From: Archaeoglobus sp.
GTDB lineage: Archaea > Halobacteriota > Archaeoglobi > Archaeoglobales > Archaeoglobaceae
DNA length: 64,000 nt
Reading direction: 5' to 3'
Assembly (NCBI GenBank): GCA_017656505.1
Contig: JACDNU010000004.1
Location: 1-64,000 of the forward strand
Part shown: one piece after another, positions 52,552 to 61,648 of the stretch
How the letters are laid out: each line of letters opens with the position of its first letter
How positions within the stretch are numbered: the stretch's first letter is position 1
Notes under the pieces: model-generated
The model's input: the letters and a program-made list of their open reading frames with translations, nothing else
Told to the model about the DNA's origin: nothing
Database searches by the model: none
Made by a program: the position numbers and the translations under genes

Positions 52552-53889
52552 TTACAAAACGTTTTTCTTTTTGAGCTCCTCAAGCCTCTCTTTTGTGAAG
52601 CCGACAAACTCAGCGTAAATCATCTCGTTGTCTGCACCAACAGGCCTGCAAATCCATTTGATTCTGCCCGGAGTCTTCTCGAATTTAGCCGTAACTCCCT
52701 GAACGTTGACCTCCCCATAGTTGGGATCGTTGATCTTTCTGAGCCCTCCTCTAACCCACCAGTTCTCCTCTTTGAAACTCTCAATGGGCTTGAGAACTTC
52801 TCCGGCAACACACGTTCCATCGCCAGAATAGTCGAGAGTTGCTTGAATTATCTCTTTCACCGTTCTCTGGGTACTCCATTTCTCGATTTCCGCCAGACAT
52901 TTCGGCCAGTTTTCAGGTGTTAGCCTTTCCTTTATCGTGGGGAACATCTCTCTCAGATCGGGCCTGTTGATTATCGTTGTTAAAGCATAGAAGTTAATGT
53001 CGCTGAATCCTGCCATGAAGGCCATCCCGTCTTTTGCCCTTATCAGAGTGTAAACGAAAACAGCCGGATCGAAGTTTGCGATTCTCCCAACCACCTTTCT
53101 TTTCGTGTGGTAGTATTGGATGTAGTAGTTGTTGGTCTTTGCCTGAGCCTCAGCCGGAACGGCATCGATAAACTGTCCTTTTCCGGTTTTTCTTCTGTAG
53201 AACAAGGCCACCATTATTCCGAAAGCTGCAAACCCGCCTCCCACGTACCATCCCATCCATGGGCCGAGTTTCGTCGGAACACGGGTGTGTTCTGGGAACT
53301 CTTCATATTCCTCTGGAATGCCGGTCGTCCACGCCATTCCGCTCATCGCTTGATGGACAACATCGTAGTCTGGTTTCTTAGATTTCGCTTTCGGCCCGAA
53401 ATGTCCATAAGGCGAGATTGCACAGTAAATTAATCCCGGATTTATTTTGCTCAGCTGCCTGTAACCAATACCTAGGGAGTCAAGGTACCCTGGCTTGAAG
53501 GTTTCTATGAGCACATCAACCTTCGGTATGAAACTCCTTAGGATATCCCTTCCCTCTTCTGTTTCAAGATTTAAGGTGATGTGGTACTTGTTCCTTCCCT
53601 CCACAATATAGGCGAGGCCACTATCCTTGATTTTGAGCCCGAATGGAGTCATCTTCCTTGCTATATCTCCTTCGGGTGGTTCTACCCTGATAACTTTGGC
53701 CCCGTATTCAGCGAGCAGGGAGGAGCAGTAAAGTCCTGCAAAACTCCCATAGCTCAAATCGAGGACCACAATATCATCGAGAGCTTCGGGCTTCTCGGCA
53801 GCTTTAAAAGGATCGCAGTTCTCCTTTGCCCAGTCGTTCCACGGGACTTCTTCATAACTGATCGGGGTTGATTCTTCCAATTCGCTCAT
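52552..53889 (-). CDS. Family III CoA-transferase (CaiB/BaiF), second subunit
   Basis: A 445-residue CoA-transferase moving CoA between carboxylic acids. The family core is VVLDLSYGSFAGLYCSSLLAEYGAKVIRVEPP, and Asp176 in KKPDYDVVHQAMSGMAW is the expected acyl-anhydride residue. It shares GIGYRQLSKINPxLIY with the upstream paralogue, so the two probably form one enzyme, as in benzylsuccinate CoA-transferase (BbsEF). GAGGTGAT precedes the ATG nine bases after the paralogue's stop. Substrates are not known. Confidence 0.88.
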   Translation of the reverse strand: MSELEESTPISYEEVPWNDWAKENCDPFKAAEKPEALDDIVVLDLSYGSFAGLYCSSLLAEYGAKVIRVEPPEGDIARKMTPFGLKIKDSGLAYIVEGRNKYHITLNLETEEGRDILRSFIPKVDVLIETFKPGYLDSLGIGYRQLSKINPGLIYCAISPYGHFGPKAKSKKPDYDVVHQAMSGMAWTTGIPEEYEEFPEHTRVPTKLGPWMGWYVGGGFAAFGIMVALFYRRKTGKGQFIDAVPAEAQAKTNNYYIQYYHTKRKVVGRIANFDPAVFVYTLIRAKDGMAFMAGFSDINFYALTTIINRPDLREMFPTIKERLTPENWPKCLAEIEKWSTQRTVKEIIQATLDYSGDGTCVAGEVLKPIESFKEENWWVRGGLRKINDPNYGEVNVQGVTAKFEKTPGRIKWICRPVGADNEMIYAEFVGFTKERLEELKKKNVL

Positions 53890-53898
53890 CCAATCACC

Positions 53899-55254
53899 TC
53901 ACGGATAGAATAATCCTGACTTTCCATCCCAGTCTGGAGGCGGGCAGGAGAAGAACACATTTGGATCCCATTTGCCGATAACGCCTTTCTCGTAAAGTTC
54001 GTCAATCTCATCCTTTGTGAGGCCAAGCAGCCTGATAAAGATATGCTCGTTGTCTATGCCAGTTGGACGGGCAGTCCACTTTATCCTGCCGGGGCTTTCA
54101 CTGAGCTTGGGAGTTGGAGCAACTTCTGCAAGCGAACCGAAGATCGGATCATCGTAGATCCAAATCGCTTTTCTTGCTCTCCAGTGTTCATCGTTGTACT
54201 GATCCTCCGAGCTGAAGACCTTGTTCGAGGCAAAGCCGAATTTTTCTCCGAGATCCTCTAATTCTTTAACAGTCTTCTCCTTTGCCCATTCATGCAAGGC
54301 TGAGTAAATAACCTCTTGGTTTTCCTCCTTGAGTCTTTCCTCGATATCAGCATACTTTTCAAACAAATCGAGACGATTCATAGCCTCGCAAAGACCTCTG
54401 AATTCATCCTCTTTGAATGCTGCAATCGCTACGAAACCATCCTTGCATTTGACTATGTCTGAGGGAACGATCGCAACGTCTCTGTTTCCGTATCTGTCCC
54501 TGTTCTTTCCAGTAAGGCCAACATATATCCAAGTCCAGTCCATGCTTCTCATCAGGTTTTCAGCCTGCGGGTGGTCTATGTACTGGCCTTTACCCGTTCT
54601 TTCCCTCCAGTGGAGTGCAACCATAACGCAAAATGCTCCCATCATCGCTCCATAGTAGTCTCCTATCCACGCCCCAGCTTTGAGTGGGATCGCATCTTGG
54701 AAACCTGTGGATTCGATAAGACTTGAGGTTGCTTGAGCAACCGCATCATAGCTCGGTCTGAAAGTGAAGGGCCCCCATTGCCCGAAACCTGACATGCTTA
54801 TATAAATTATCCTGGGATTTATCTTGCTGAGCTGTCTGTATCCTACTCCCCATCTATCCGTTGTTCCTGGGCGATAGTTCTCAACAACCACATCACTCCG
54901 TTTTGCAAGCTTGTAGATGAGTTCCTTTCCTTCAGGGGTTCTCATGTCGATTGCGATGTGGTACTTGCTGTTGTTCGTCGCCTCGAAACCTGCCGAGAGA
55001 TTTTTATGGAAATCGGCAAAAGGCGCGAGAGGACGCATCGTATCTCCCCTGCCGGGCATCTCAACGTGGATAACCTCTGCTCCAAATTCTGCTAGGTAGG
55101 TAGCAACCATGGGCCCGAAAATAAGGGTTCCGATGTCCAGCACTCTGATCCCCTTCAGCGGTTCTGGTTTTTCTAGGATTTCCTCTGGATTCATTATTTC
55201 TCGTATGTACTCGGTGTAGGGCAAACTCTCCAGATCTTTTTCAACTCCGCTCAT
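53899..55254 (-). CDS. Family III CoA-transferase (CaiB/BaiF), first subunit
   Basis: A 451-residue CoA-transferase, paralogue and probable partner of the next gene. RVLDIGTLIFGPMVATYLAEFGAEVIHVEMPGRGD is the family core and Asp170 (FRPSYDAVAQATSS) is the expected catalytic residue. NYRPGTTDRWGVGYRQLSKINPRIIYISMSGFGQWG is typical. GGTGG precedes the ATG and a minus-strand TATA-like AAAAAGATTTAAATTGG lies about 50 bases upstream (near 55300). With the ligase at 56425 it gives two ways to make an acyl-CoA in this island. Confidence 0.9.
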   Translation of the reverse strand: MSGVEKDLESLPYTEYIREIMNPEEILEKPEPLKGIRVLDIGTLIFGPMVATYLAEFGAEVIHVEMPGRGDTMRPLAPFADFHKNLSAGFEATNNSKYHIAIDMRTPEGKELIYKLAKRSDVVVENYRPGTTDRWGVGYRQLSKINPRIIYISMSGFGQWGPFTFRPSYDAVAQATSSLIESTGFQDAIPLKAGAWIGDYYGAMMGAFCVMVALHWRERTGKGQYIDHPQAENLMRSMDWTWIYVGLTGKNRDRYGNRDVAIVPSDIVKCKDGFVAIAAFKEDEFRGLCEAMNRLDLFEKYADIEERLKEENQEVIYSALHEWAKEKTVKELEDLGEKFGFASNKVFSSEDQYNDEHWRARKAIWIYDDPIFGSLAEVAPTPKLSESPGRIKWTARPTGIDNEHIFIRLLGLTKDEIDELYEKGVIGKWDPNVFFSCPPPDWDGKSGLFYP

Positions 55255-55415
55255 CTAACCACCGTTCTTAATTATTTTTCACTACTTTTGTCTAAAACCA
55301 ATTTAAATCTTTTTCTGTTTGAGCCAGAATCTTATTTTATCAATTATTTCTCAAAAATTACAATGAAGGGCAAATAATTTCGATGTAAGAGGCCGTAAGG
55401 GGTTGATACGCTTGT

Positions 55416-55438
55416 TTATGCATTTAGTTAATGCATAA
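55416..55438. promoter_or_regulatory. Strong inverted repeat upstream of the HDAC-like gene
   Basis: TTATGCATT-TAGTT-AATGCATAA is a perfect nine-base inverted repeat with a five-base centre. It directly precedes a TATA box (GTTAAATATTAATCC, 55440-55454) of the gene starting at 55478. The TTATGCA half-site also occurs at the HTH-CBS promoter (27063-27114). Confidence 0.55.
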
Positions 55439-55477
55439 TGTTAAATATTAATCCGGTTATTGAACTATTGATCTACC

Positions 55478-56371
55478 ATGGAAGCTGAGGCGACTAAATC
55501 TGGAAGGGAAATTACGGGTGTTTTTTACCATCCTAGCTTTAGCAGGAGGAGCTATCTTACAATCGGCACTCGCCTGAGAGAATTTCCCGATGCGCTGAAG
55601 CCTCTTCAGGAGAAATACTCCAACATAGTGGTCTTTGAATCAAAACCGGTTGAAGAAGAGCTGATTCTCAAGGTTCATTCTCCTGAGTTGTTAGAAGGCG
55701 TTAAGAGGGACAAGCTCTGTGCGACGGCGTGGCATTCCGCAGGCGGAGTTGTTGAAGCAACTGAAAAAGTCTACGGCGAGGACATACGGAATGCTTTCTG
55801 CTTTATAGGAGCAGGCGGGCATCACGCTGGAAAGAGGAACTTCTGGGGATTCTGCTGCTTTAACGATGTTGTTTTGGCAATTCAAAATCTTAACGACAAG
55901 TATGGAGCTGCGAAAATAGCCATCATCGACACCGATGCGCATCATGGAGACGGTACAAGGGAGCTAATCAGAGATAACTCAGCCGTGCTGCACTACTGCA
56001 TATGCTCGAATGACTACTCATCCGAGGATGGTTTGAAGATTGACGTCAGCTTCGTTGGAAAGACTCCGGATGAGTACATCGAGCTTGTCAGGGACTTCAC
56101 CGAGCTTGCGAGATCTTTCGAGCCCTACCTGATTTTCTGGTACTTTGGCCATGACACGCATGAGGGAGACTATGGCGACATAGGGCTTACGATGAGAGAG
56201 TACGTGAAGATGGCAGACATACTGATAGGACTGGCTGAAGAGATCTGTGGTGGAAGGATAGTTGTCGTTTTGGGGGGTGGAAGCTCTCCGAGAATAGCCA
56301 CTGACTCCTGCCTAGCGATAATTGAAAAGCTTGCACTGGCTGGTTTGGGAAGTAAAGAAGTTAACAAGTAA
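55478..56371 (+). CDS. Histone-deacetylase-family protein lacking the catalytic tyrosine
   Basis: A 297-residue member of the HDAC/acetoin-utilisation/acetylpolyamine amidohydrolase superfamily. It keeps the active-site pair GGHHAG (His115, His116), GFCCFND, and the zinc ligands Asp153 and His155 (DTDAHHGDG) and Asp226 (FGHDTHEGDYGD). At the place of the usual GGGGY tyrosine it reads LGGGSSP (266-271), so the oxyanion tyrosine is missing. The neighbour is an AMP-forming CoA ligase, a class controlled by lysine acetylation in bacteria. Its own operator and TATA box precede it. The reaction may therefore differ from simple deacetylation. Confidence 0.82.
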   Translation: MEAEATKSGREITGVFYHPSFSRRSYLTIGTRLREFPDALKPLQEKYSNIVVFESKPVEEELILKVHSPELLEGVKRDKLCATAWHSAGGVVEATEKVYGEDIRNAFCFIGAGGHHAGKRNFWGFCCFNDVVLAIQNLNDKYGAAKIAIIDTDAHHGDGTRELIRDNSAVLHYCICSNDYSSEDGLKIDVSFVGKTPDEYIELVRDFTELARSFEPYLIFWYFGHDTHEGDYGDIGLTMREYVKMADILIGLAEEICGGRIVVVLGGGSSPRIATDSCLAIIEKLALAGLGSKEVNK

Positions 56372-56424
56372 AAAATCTGGGGCTAAATATTAAATATTAA
56401 AATTTTACAAAAAATTTACAAAAA

Positions 56425-58086
56425 TCATTCCTCTTTCAGGAACCTTCTCAGCAGTTTACCGGTTGCGGTTCTCGGCAACGGCTCCGTTCTGAACTCTATC
56501 TCCCTTGGAAGCTTGTATTTGGCGATGTGCTTCTCCAAGAATGCGAGAATATCCTTTTTCAGCTCTTCAGAAGGTTCGTATCCTTCTTTGAGCCTTATAA
56601 CAGCCTTGACTATCTGCCCTCTGATTCCTTCCGGATCTGGAACGCCTATAACTCCACATTCAAGCACGGCAGGATGCTGGCTTAAGGGCTGCTCTATCTC
56701 ATCTGGCCCGATTCTGTATCCGCTCGACTTGATGAGATCATCATCCCTCGAAACGAAGTAGATGTAGCCGTTCTCATCTTTCCTCACGAAATCGCCAAGA
56801 ACATTCCAGCCATCGATAACGCTCTTCTTCTGCTTTTCATCGAGTGGCCTAGTTGGATGGTTCCAGTATCTTATGCCCGTTGGGCCTTTAATGTAGAGGT
56901 TTCCAACCTCTCCAGCTTTACATTCCTCTTTCGTTTCCGGATCGATTATTCTGGCTATATAGCCGGGAACAGGCCAGCCGATGCTTCCAGCAACTGGCTG
57001 GGGGGCACAGGTGTTTGAAACGCATATGTGAACCATCTCTGTAGCTCCCAGAGACTCGTAGATGTCCATTCCGAATTTCTCCTTCCACTTGATGGCTGTC
57101 TCAGCTCCCAAAGCCTCTCCACCGCCTGTGCAGAGGCGAAGACTTGAGAGATCGTATTTCTCTATGAACTCATCTAGATTCGGATTCGCGAGAATTATGC
57201 GGTAAGCTGTTGGAAGCGAGGAAAAGATCGTTATGCCATGCTCCTCGACGAACTTGAAGAAGTTCTCAACGCTGAATCCCGGCCAGATACTTGTCGCCGC
57301 TCCATGGAAGTACGGAATCAGGCAGCCGTTTCCATATCCCATCGCGAAGCTTACCGGAGCCGGCCCGCCAACAACATCATCTTCGGTTAGCTTCCACACG
57401 TACTTTCCAACCAAATAAACAGCTGCCAGAACGTTTTCGACGAAGTGAGCACAACCTTTCGGCAAGCCTGTCGTGCCGGAGGTGTAAAGCACGACTGCAG
57501 GAGTTCCTATGGCAAGCGGTACCGGATCGAAGTTTTTGCTCTGCTTGTAAACCTCGCTGAACGGAACGAAGGGATCTTCAAGCTCCTCCTGCTCAGTTAC
57601 AATTATCTTCTTTACGGTCTCAACCTCCGAAGCTGAATCCTTTACAGCGCTGAAGGTCTTCTCATCGCCGGTAACGAAAATCGCTTTGAGTTCGGCATTG
57701 TTGGAAACGTGAACGATCTCCTTCTTCGCCCACATTGGATTTAGAGGCACGGGAATAGCTCCAGCCTTCATTATTCCGAAGTTCACCGCTATCGCTTCGG
57801 GCATGTTTCGCATTCTGAAGCCGACGCGATCGTACTTCTCTATCCCAATGCTCTGCAGGAAGTTCGCAACTCTGTTGCTGAGGTTAACCAAGTCTAGATA
57901 AGTTACGCGTCTATCCATAAAGTAGACTGCAACCTTTCTCCCCCTCCCTAGCTCTATGTTCCTGTCGAGAATCTCTTCAGCAAGATTGAGCTCCTTTCTA
58001 TCCCCAATGTAGTTTTTCACCTCATCCGGTATTATCACTTCCGGCCAAGTATCTTTTGGAACGAGGTAATCCATTATATCTCCCAT
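56425..58086 (-). CDS. AMP-forming acyl/aroyl-CoA ligase (benzoate-CoA-ligase-like)
   Basis: A 553-residue ANL ligase. The phosphate loop VVLYTSGTTGLPKGCAHF (near 195), LGATEMVHICVSN, GWNVLGDFVRKDENGY and SRDDDLIKSSGYRIGPDEIEQPL are followed by the catalytic-lysine end LPRTATGKLLRR. The SSGYRIGP form and general layout resemble benzoate- and aminobenzoate-CoA ligases. AAGGGTGA precedes the ATG at 58086; the frame opens five codons earlier. It converges on the HDAC-like gene and reads away from the Trm10-like gene across a repeat-rich promoter. Confidence 0.88.
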   Translation of the reverse strand: MGDIMDYLVPKDTWPEVIIPDEVKNYIGDRKELNLAEEILDRNIELGRGRKVAVYFMDRRVTYLDLVNLSNRVANFLQSIGIEKYDRVGFRMRNMPEAIAVNFGIMKAGAIPVPLNPMWAKKEIVHVSNNAELKAIFVTGDEKTFSAVKDSASEVETVKKIIVTEQEELEDPFVPFSEVYKQSKNFDPVPLAIGTPAVVLYTSGTTGLPKGCAHFVENVLAAVYLVGKYVWKLTEDDVVGGPAPVSFAMGYGNGCLIPYFHGAATSIWPGFSVENFFKFVEEHGITIFSSLPTAYRIILANPNLDEFIEKYDLSSLRLCTGGGEALGAETAIKWKEKFGMDIYESLGATEMVHICVSNTCAPQPVAGSIGWPVPGYIARIIDPETKEECKAGEVGNLYIKGPTGIRYWNHPTRPLDEKQKKSVIDGWNVLGDFVRKDENGYIYFVSRDDDLIKSSGYRIGPDEIEQPLSQHPAVLECGVIGVPDPEGIRGQIVKAVIRLKEGYEPSEELKKDILAFLEKHIAKYKLPREIEFRTEPLPRTATGKLLRRFLKEE

Positions 58087-58169
58087 ATTCTCACCCTTCA
58101 CATGGTTCTTGGACTCGGTTATAAGTTTTTCGTAATTTATCGTTTATGTTCGCTGCTGGAGGCGATAAT

Positions 58170-58190
58170 ATAAATATCCGCGGAATTTAT
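58170..58190. promoter_or_regulatory. Palindrome in the ligase promoter
   Basis: ATAAAT-A-TCCGCGGA-ATTTAT is an inverted repeat around TCCGCGGA with one unpaired A. A minus-strand TATA (ATATTTATATTATC, about 58163-58176) overlaps its edge, which suits a repressor of the ligase gene. Confidence 0.5.
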
Positions 58191-58240
58191 AACGATTTAA
58201 AACGATCTAAAACAATTTAAAACGATTAAAAACGATTTAA
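58191..58240. repeat. Five tandem 10-base repeats (AACGATTTAA)
   Basis: Five units lie end to end: AACGATTTAA, AACGATCTAA, AACAATTTAA, AACGATTAAA, AACGATTTAA. The period is exactly 10 bases, about one helical turn, so each unit faces the same side of the DNA. The array fills the divergent gap between the ligase (minus) and Trm10-like gene (plus). Confidence 0.85.
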
Positions 58241-58306
58241 CAAGAAAAAAGGAATTAGCGAAAAGTTTAGCGAAAGTGAGTTATATCTGCATCGAGATTT
58301 TAGAAT

Positions 58307-59365
58307 GTGCGGTTGAAGAATATTCTAGTCGAACTTTTGAGAGAAAATGGTTTTGAAAGGATTTACACCCCGATACGGATGGAAAGCAGAGATCCTATCC
58401 AGCAAATTGCCGTTTACGTTGCGAATGGCGAGATGCAGGTTTGCAAAGCTGAAAGGGAGACCGCCTTTTCTTATACTCTTGATGGAAAATACGTTGAAAT
58501 GCCGGCTGATGCTTTTGCTGGAAATTGCGACAAGGCTGTAATCGAAAGGATTGATTTAATCAAAAAAGCTAAGGAAAAGAACTTTCCTTATATCCTTATA
58601 GACTGCTCGTTCTTCGATTTGCATTCTGAAAAGGAGAAATCGAGGCTTAAAGTACAGCTTAAGGCAACCCTTGGAGTTGTCAGAGACTTCATGTGGGATG
58701 AAAAGCTCGTTATCAGCGGTAAGCTACCTTCCAATTTTGTAGGGGACCTCTCTTCAAAAGTGATGTTTTTCGAGAAATCGATTGACTTCCTGAAAGGTTT
58801 GAACAAAACAATTATCCTGCTCGATCCCAGTGCAAAGGAGGTTTTCAGAGGAGAGAAAGCCGGATGCTATATTGTAGGAGGGATAGTCGACAAATCGGGA
58901 AGTAAGAAGGGGTTAACAGGCAAAATAGGGGAAATTCTTGAAAAAGAAGGAATAAAGTTCAAATCGATGAGGATAGAGCTGAGGGGAGATGTCGTTGGTG
59001 TGCCGGATAGAATAAACGCGATTACCGAAATCTTGCTTTTAGCCGTTCTCGATGGGCTTGAGATTGAGGAGGCAATCAGGAAAGTTCAAAGCCCTCTTGT
59101 TGCGAAATGGAGGCTGAAAAAGGAACTTCCGAAAATATCCACAAGGATAGATGTCGTGGGAAACGGTATCAAACCAGTTAAATCGTTCAGATTTATTAGA
59201 AAATCTGATTTTAGCAAATTCAGCTGGTTAAACCTCTCATTTAAGGAATTTCTTGACGCATGTAGGCAGCTCGGTTTCATCGTCGTAAGCGACGAGGTCT
59301 TGGAGGATATAGAAAAGCTCGAATTCGATCATGCGAAGAAGAGATATATTTTAAAAAGATATTGA
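58307..59365 (+). CDS. Trm10-like tRNA (purine-9 N1) methyltransferase
   Basis: A 352-residue SPOUT methyltransferase of the Trm10 type, which methylates N1 of G9 or A9 in tRNA. The knotted SAM site is visible as CYIVGGIVDKSGSKKGLTGKIGEI (about 185-208) and ITEILLLAVLDGLEIEEAI follows. N- and C-terminal extensions are as long as in archaeal TK0422-type members. The GTG at 58307 is the best start; no ribosome site is seen. Divergent from the CoA ligase. Confidence 0.8.
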   Translation: MRLKNILVELLRENGFERIYTPIRMESRDPIQQIAVYVANGEMQVCKAERETAFSYTLDGKYVEMPADAFAGNCDKAVIERIDLIKKAKEKNFPYILIDCSFFDLHSEKEKSRLKVQLKATLGVVRDFMWDEKLVISGKLPSNFVGDLSSKVMFFEKSIDFLKGLNKTIILLDPSAKEVFRGEKAGCYIVGGIVDKSGSKKGLTGKIGEILEKEGIKFKSMRIELRGDVVGVPDRINAITEILLLAVLDGLEIEEAIRKVQSPLVAKWRLKKELPKISTRIDVVGNGIKPVKSFRFIRKSDFSKFSWLNLSFKEFLDACRQLGFIVVSDEVLEDIEKLEFDHAKKRYILKRY

Positions 59366-59409
59366 AGGTATTGTGGGTATTTAAGCAATTTTTACCTCTA
59401 TTTCCGTCT

Positions 59410-60075
59410 CTATTTTCGTCTCTTCAGACTCTCCTTCAGTATTCTCCTCAAGGGAAACATCTTGCTGTTTAGCCGGGTGTTTCCGGCCCTGATTTCTTCG
59501 AGGATATCCCCAACTTTTGATTTTGTATCAATAATCGTTACTCCAAAGCCAACACCCTCCTTCGAGTGGGCATCGCTTCCAGCTATACAGCTTTTTCCGT
59601 ACTTTTTAGCAAGCCTCAAAGCCATTCGGTTGAAAAAGGGAATAACCGATCTTGCATTGAAAACTTCTACCGCTTCAACTGCTGAGACTACCTTGGATGG
59701 CCTAGGAACACCGTTCCTGTAGAATTGATACGGATGGGCCAAAGCGGTCAAGCAATTTCTCCTTCTCAACTCTTCGGTAGCCTCTCTGATCCCAATCCCC
59801 TTCTCCAATACCTCAATTCTGTCAGCTTCCCCAAATACGAGCAGGTGCCCCTCCTTTGCCGAGAGCTCATAGCCTGGAAGGATTGTAAGGGGAAGGTCTT
59901 CTTTCTCAACGATTTCCAGAGCTATTAATGAGCCCTCCAGAGTATCGTGATCGGTTATCGAGATCACATCGATCTTTTTTTTCAAAGCCTCGTGAAGTAA
60001 GGTGGAGACTGAATCGATACCATCGCTTAAATTCGAGTGAACGTGAAGTTCGCATCTGAGTTCGTTCTTTAGCAT
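59410..60075 (-). CDS. PHP-domain phosphoesterase
   Basis: A 221-residue protein with a complete PHP metal set: ELHVHSNLSDG (8-18), ISITDHDTLEG, PGYELSAKEGHLLVFG, ALAHPYQF and CIAGSDAHSKEGVG. PHP proteins hydrolyse nucleotides or phosphosugars; the substrate is not readable. The 37-base gap to the divergent DHPS-like gene contains TATA boxes for both. Confidence 0.9.
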   Translation of the reverse strand: MLKNELRCELHVHSNLSDGIDSVSTLLHEALKKKIDVISITDHDTLEGSLIALEIVEKEDLPLTILPGYELSAKEGHLLVFGEADRIEVLEKGIGIREATEELRRRNCLTALAHPYQFYRNGVPRPSKVVSAVEAVEVFNARSVIPFFNRMALRLAKKYGKSCIAGSDAHSKEGVGFGVTIIDTKSKVGDILEEIRAGNTRLNSKMFPLRRILKESLKRRK

Positions 60076-60082
60076 GAAGAAA

Positions 60083-60107
60083 TTTTTTATAAGCGGTGAT
60101 TAAATTC
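60083..60107. promoter_or_regulatory. Overlapping divergent TATA boxes of PHP and DHPS-like genes
   Basis: TTTTTTATAAG (60083-60093) is centred 25 bases before the plus-strand ATG at 60113, and minus-strand GAATTTAATC (60098-60107) about 27 bases before the ATG at 60075. Both messages would be leaderless. Confidence 0.45.
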
Positions 60108-60112
60108 TTTCG

Positions 60113-61573
60113 ATGAGAGTTCTGGCCGTAACGGGAAAGCTCGCCGAGAAAGACGTTAGGAGATATGCTGTGGGAGCTGACATTTTGGTAGTTGATATTG
60201 ATGTTGCCGCATTTATAACTCCAAAGCATTTGGAGAGAGAGGATTTAAGCGGTTACGATCTCGTTCTCGTTCCGGGTTTAACCTCGGCAAATTGGGAGAG
60301 GCTGGAAAAAGAGAAAAATGTAAAAATCAGACTCGGCCCGATTCACGCTTACGATCTCCAGTTTCTCATGCCCTTGATTGGAGAAATAGAGCTGAGCCAT
60401 ACGGTTCCTGCATGTAGGCTGATCAAAGAAAGAAAGAAGGAGGAAATCCTAAGTTTGGTTGGGCAAATTCAGGATTACAAGTTTAGCATAGGAAATGTCC
60501 CGGTTGGTGGTAAAAGCCGGATGAAAGTTGTTGCAGAGGTTGTTGATGCTACGAAGCTCGGTGAGAATGAATTAGCCAGAAAAATAAGATATTACGAAAA
60601 AAGCGGAGCAGACATAATCGATCTCGGCTTACCGCTGGAAGTAAAGCCTGAAGAGGTTGAGTTGGCAATCGATATTGCAAGAAAGGCGACAGATCTACCT
60701 TTGAGTGTTGATACCTTCGACATCAAAGCGATAGAAGCAGCGATCGATGCTGGAATAGACATGGTGATGAGCATCTCTCAAAAGAACGAGGAAGCAATCG
60801 ACTTGATCGATGGACAAGCTGTCGTTGTGGTCGAGAGGGATGTTAAAGCTTTGCTTAAACTTTTGGGCAAGGTTAGGGAGAAAACCGAGAAAGTTATAGC
60901 CGATCCCGTTCTTGATCCACCTTTAAGGCTGGCAGAATCAATTTTGCGGTACAGGAACTTCAGAGAGCTGGATAAGGAAACACCCATGCTGTTCGGGGTT
61001 GGAAATGTTACCGAGCTCGCAGATTCCGATTCAATTGGAATCAATGCCATTCTCGCTTTTATAGCGGAAGAATTGCAAGCGAACCTTCTTTTTACGACGG
61101 AAGCAAGTCCGAAGACAGCTGGCAGCGTTAGAGAGTTATCCGTAGCGTCTTACATGGCAAAGGCTGCGAAACTTCGAAACACTGCCCCAAAAGATCTCGG
61201 GCTAGATCTGCTCGTTTTGAAGGAGAAAGTCAGGCTTGAAAGCTGCTCTCTGCCGGAAAATGCTTTAAATGCCGAAGAGAGCGAAAAATTCATCAGAGAT
61301 CCGTTTGGCGACTTCAGAGTATGGATCAGCGAAGGCAAGATCGTTTGCAGCCATGAAAGGCTCACAGTGGTGGGCAGAAATGCTAAGGAGATATATGATA
61401 CCGTTTTAAGGAATAAACTCATCTCAAGGCTTGATCACGCTTGCTACCTGGGGAAAGAACTGATGAAGGCGGAAATCGCTCTGATGCTTGGAAAGAACTA
61501 TACTCAGGATCAAGATCTGAATTTCGGAATATATTCTGATTCGCTTGAAGATGGGGAGAGGGAGCATAACTAA
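60113..61573 (+). CDS. Dihydropteroate-synthase-related protein
   Basis: A 486-residue archaeal protein with a central DHPS-like TIM barrel. An N-terminal domain (1-145) is followed by VVAEVVDATKLGENELARKIRYYEKSGADIIDLGLP and LPLSVDTFDIKAIEAAIDAGIDMVMSIS, which mirror DHPS, but the pterin and PABA pocket residues are not obvious. It belongs to a methanogen/Archaeoglobus family whose reaction is not certain; a role in methanopterin synthesis is an inference, supported by the beta-RFA-P synthase in this window. Confidence 0.85.
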   Translation: MRVLAVTGKLAEKDVRRYAVGADILVVDIDVAAFITPKHLEREDLSGYDLVLVPGLTSANWERLEKEKNVKIRLGPIHAYDLQFLMPLIGEIELSHTVPACRLIKERKKEEILSLVGQIQDYKFSIGNVPVGGKSRMKVVAEVVDATKLGENELARKIRYYEKSGADIIDLGLPLEVKPEEVELAIDIARKATDLPLSVDTFDIKAIEAAIDAGIDMVMSISQKNEEAIDLIDGQAVVVVERDVKALLKLLGKVREKTEKVIADPVLDPPLRLAESILRYRNFRELDKETPMLFGVGNVTELADSDSIGINAILAFIAEELQANLLFTTEASPKTAGSVRELSVASYMAKAAKLRNTAPKDLGLDLLVLKEKVRLESCSLPENALNAEESEKFIRDPFGDFRVWISEGKIVCSHERLTVVGRNAKEIYDTVLRNKLISRLDHACYLGKELMKAEIALMLGKNYTQDQDLNFGIYSDSLEDGEREHN

Positions 61574-61648
61574 GAGAGAGCATAATTAAATTTGAGAAAT
61601 CCAAAAATCCAAAAAAGACTTCTACTTTTAACATCGAAATGGTTAGAA

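Noticed and set aside
58191..58240. CRISPR array
   Set aside because: The 10-base units abut with no spacers and are too short; no cas genes flank them.
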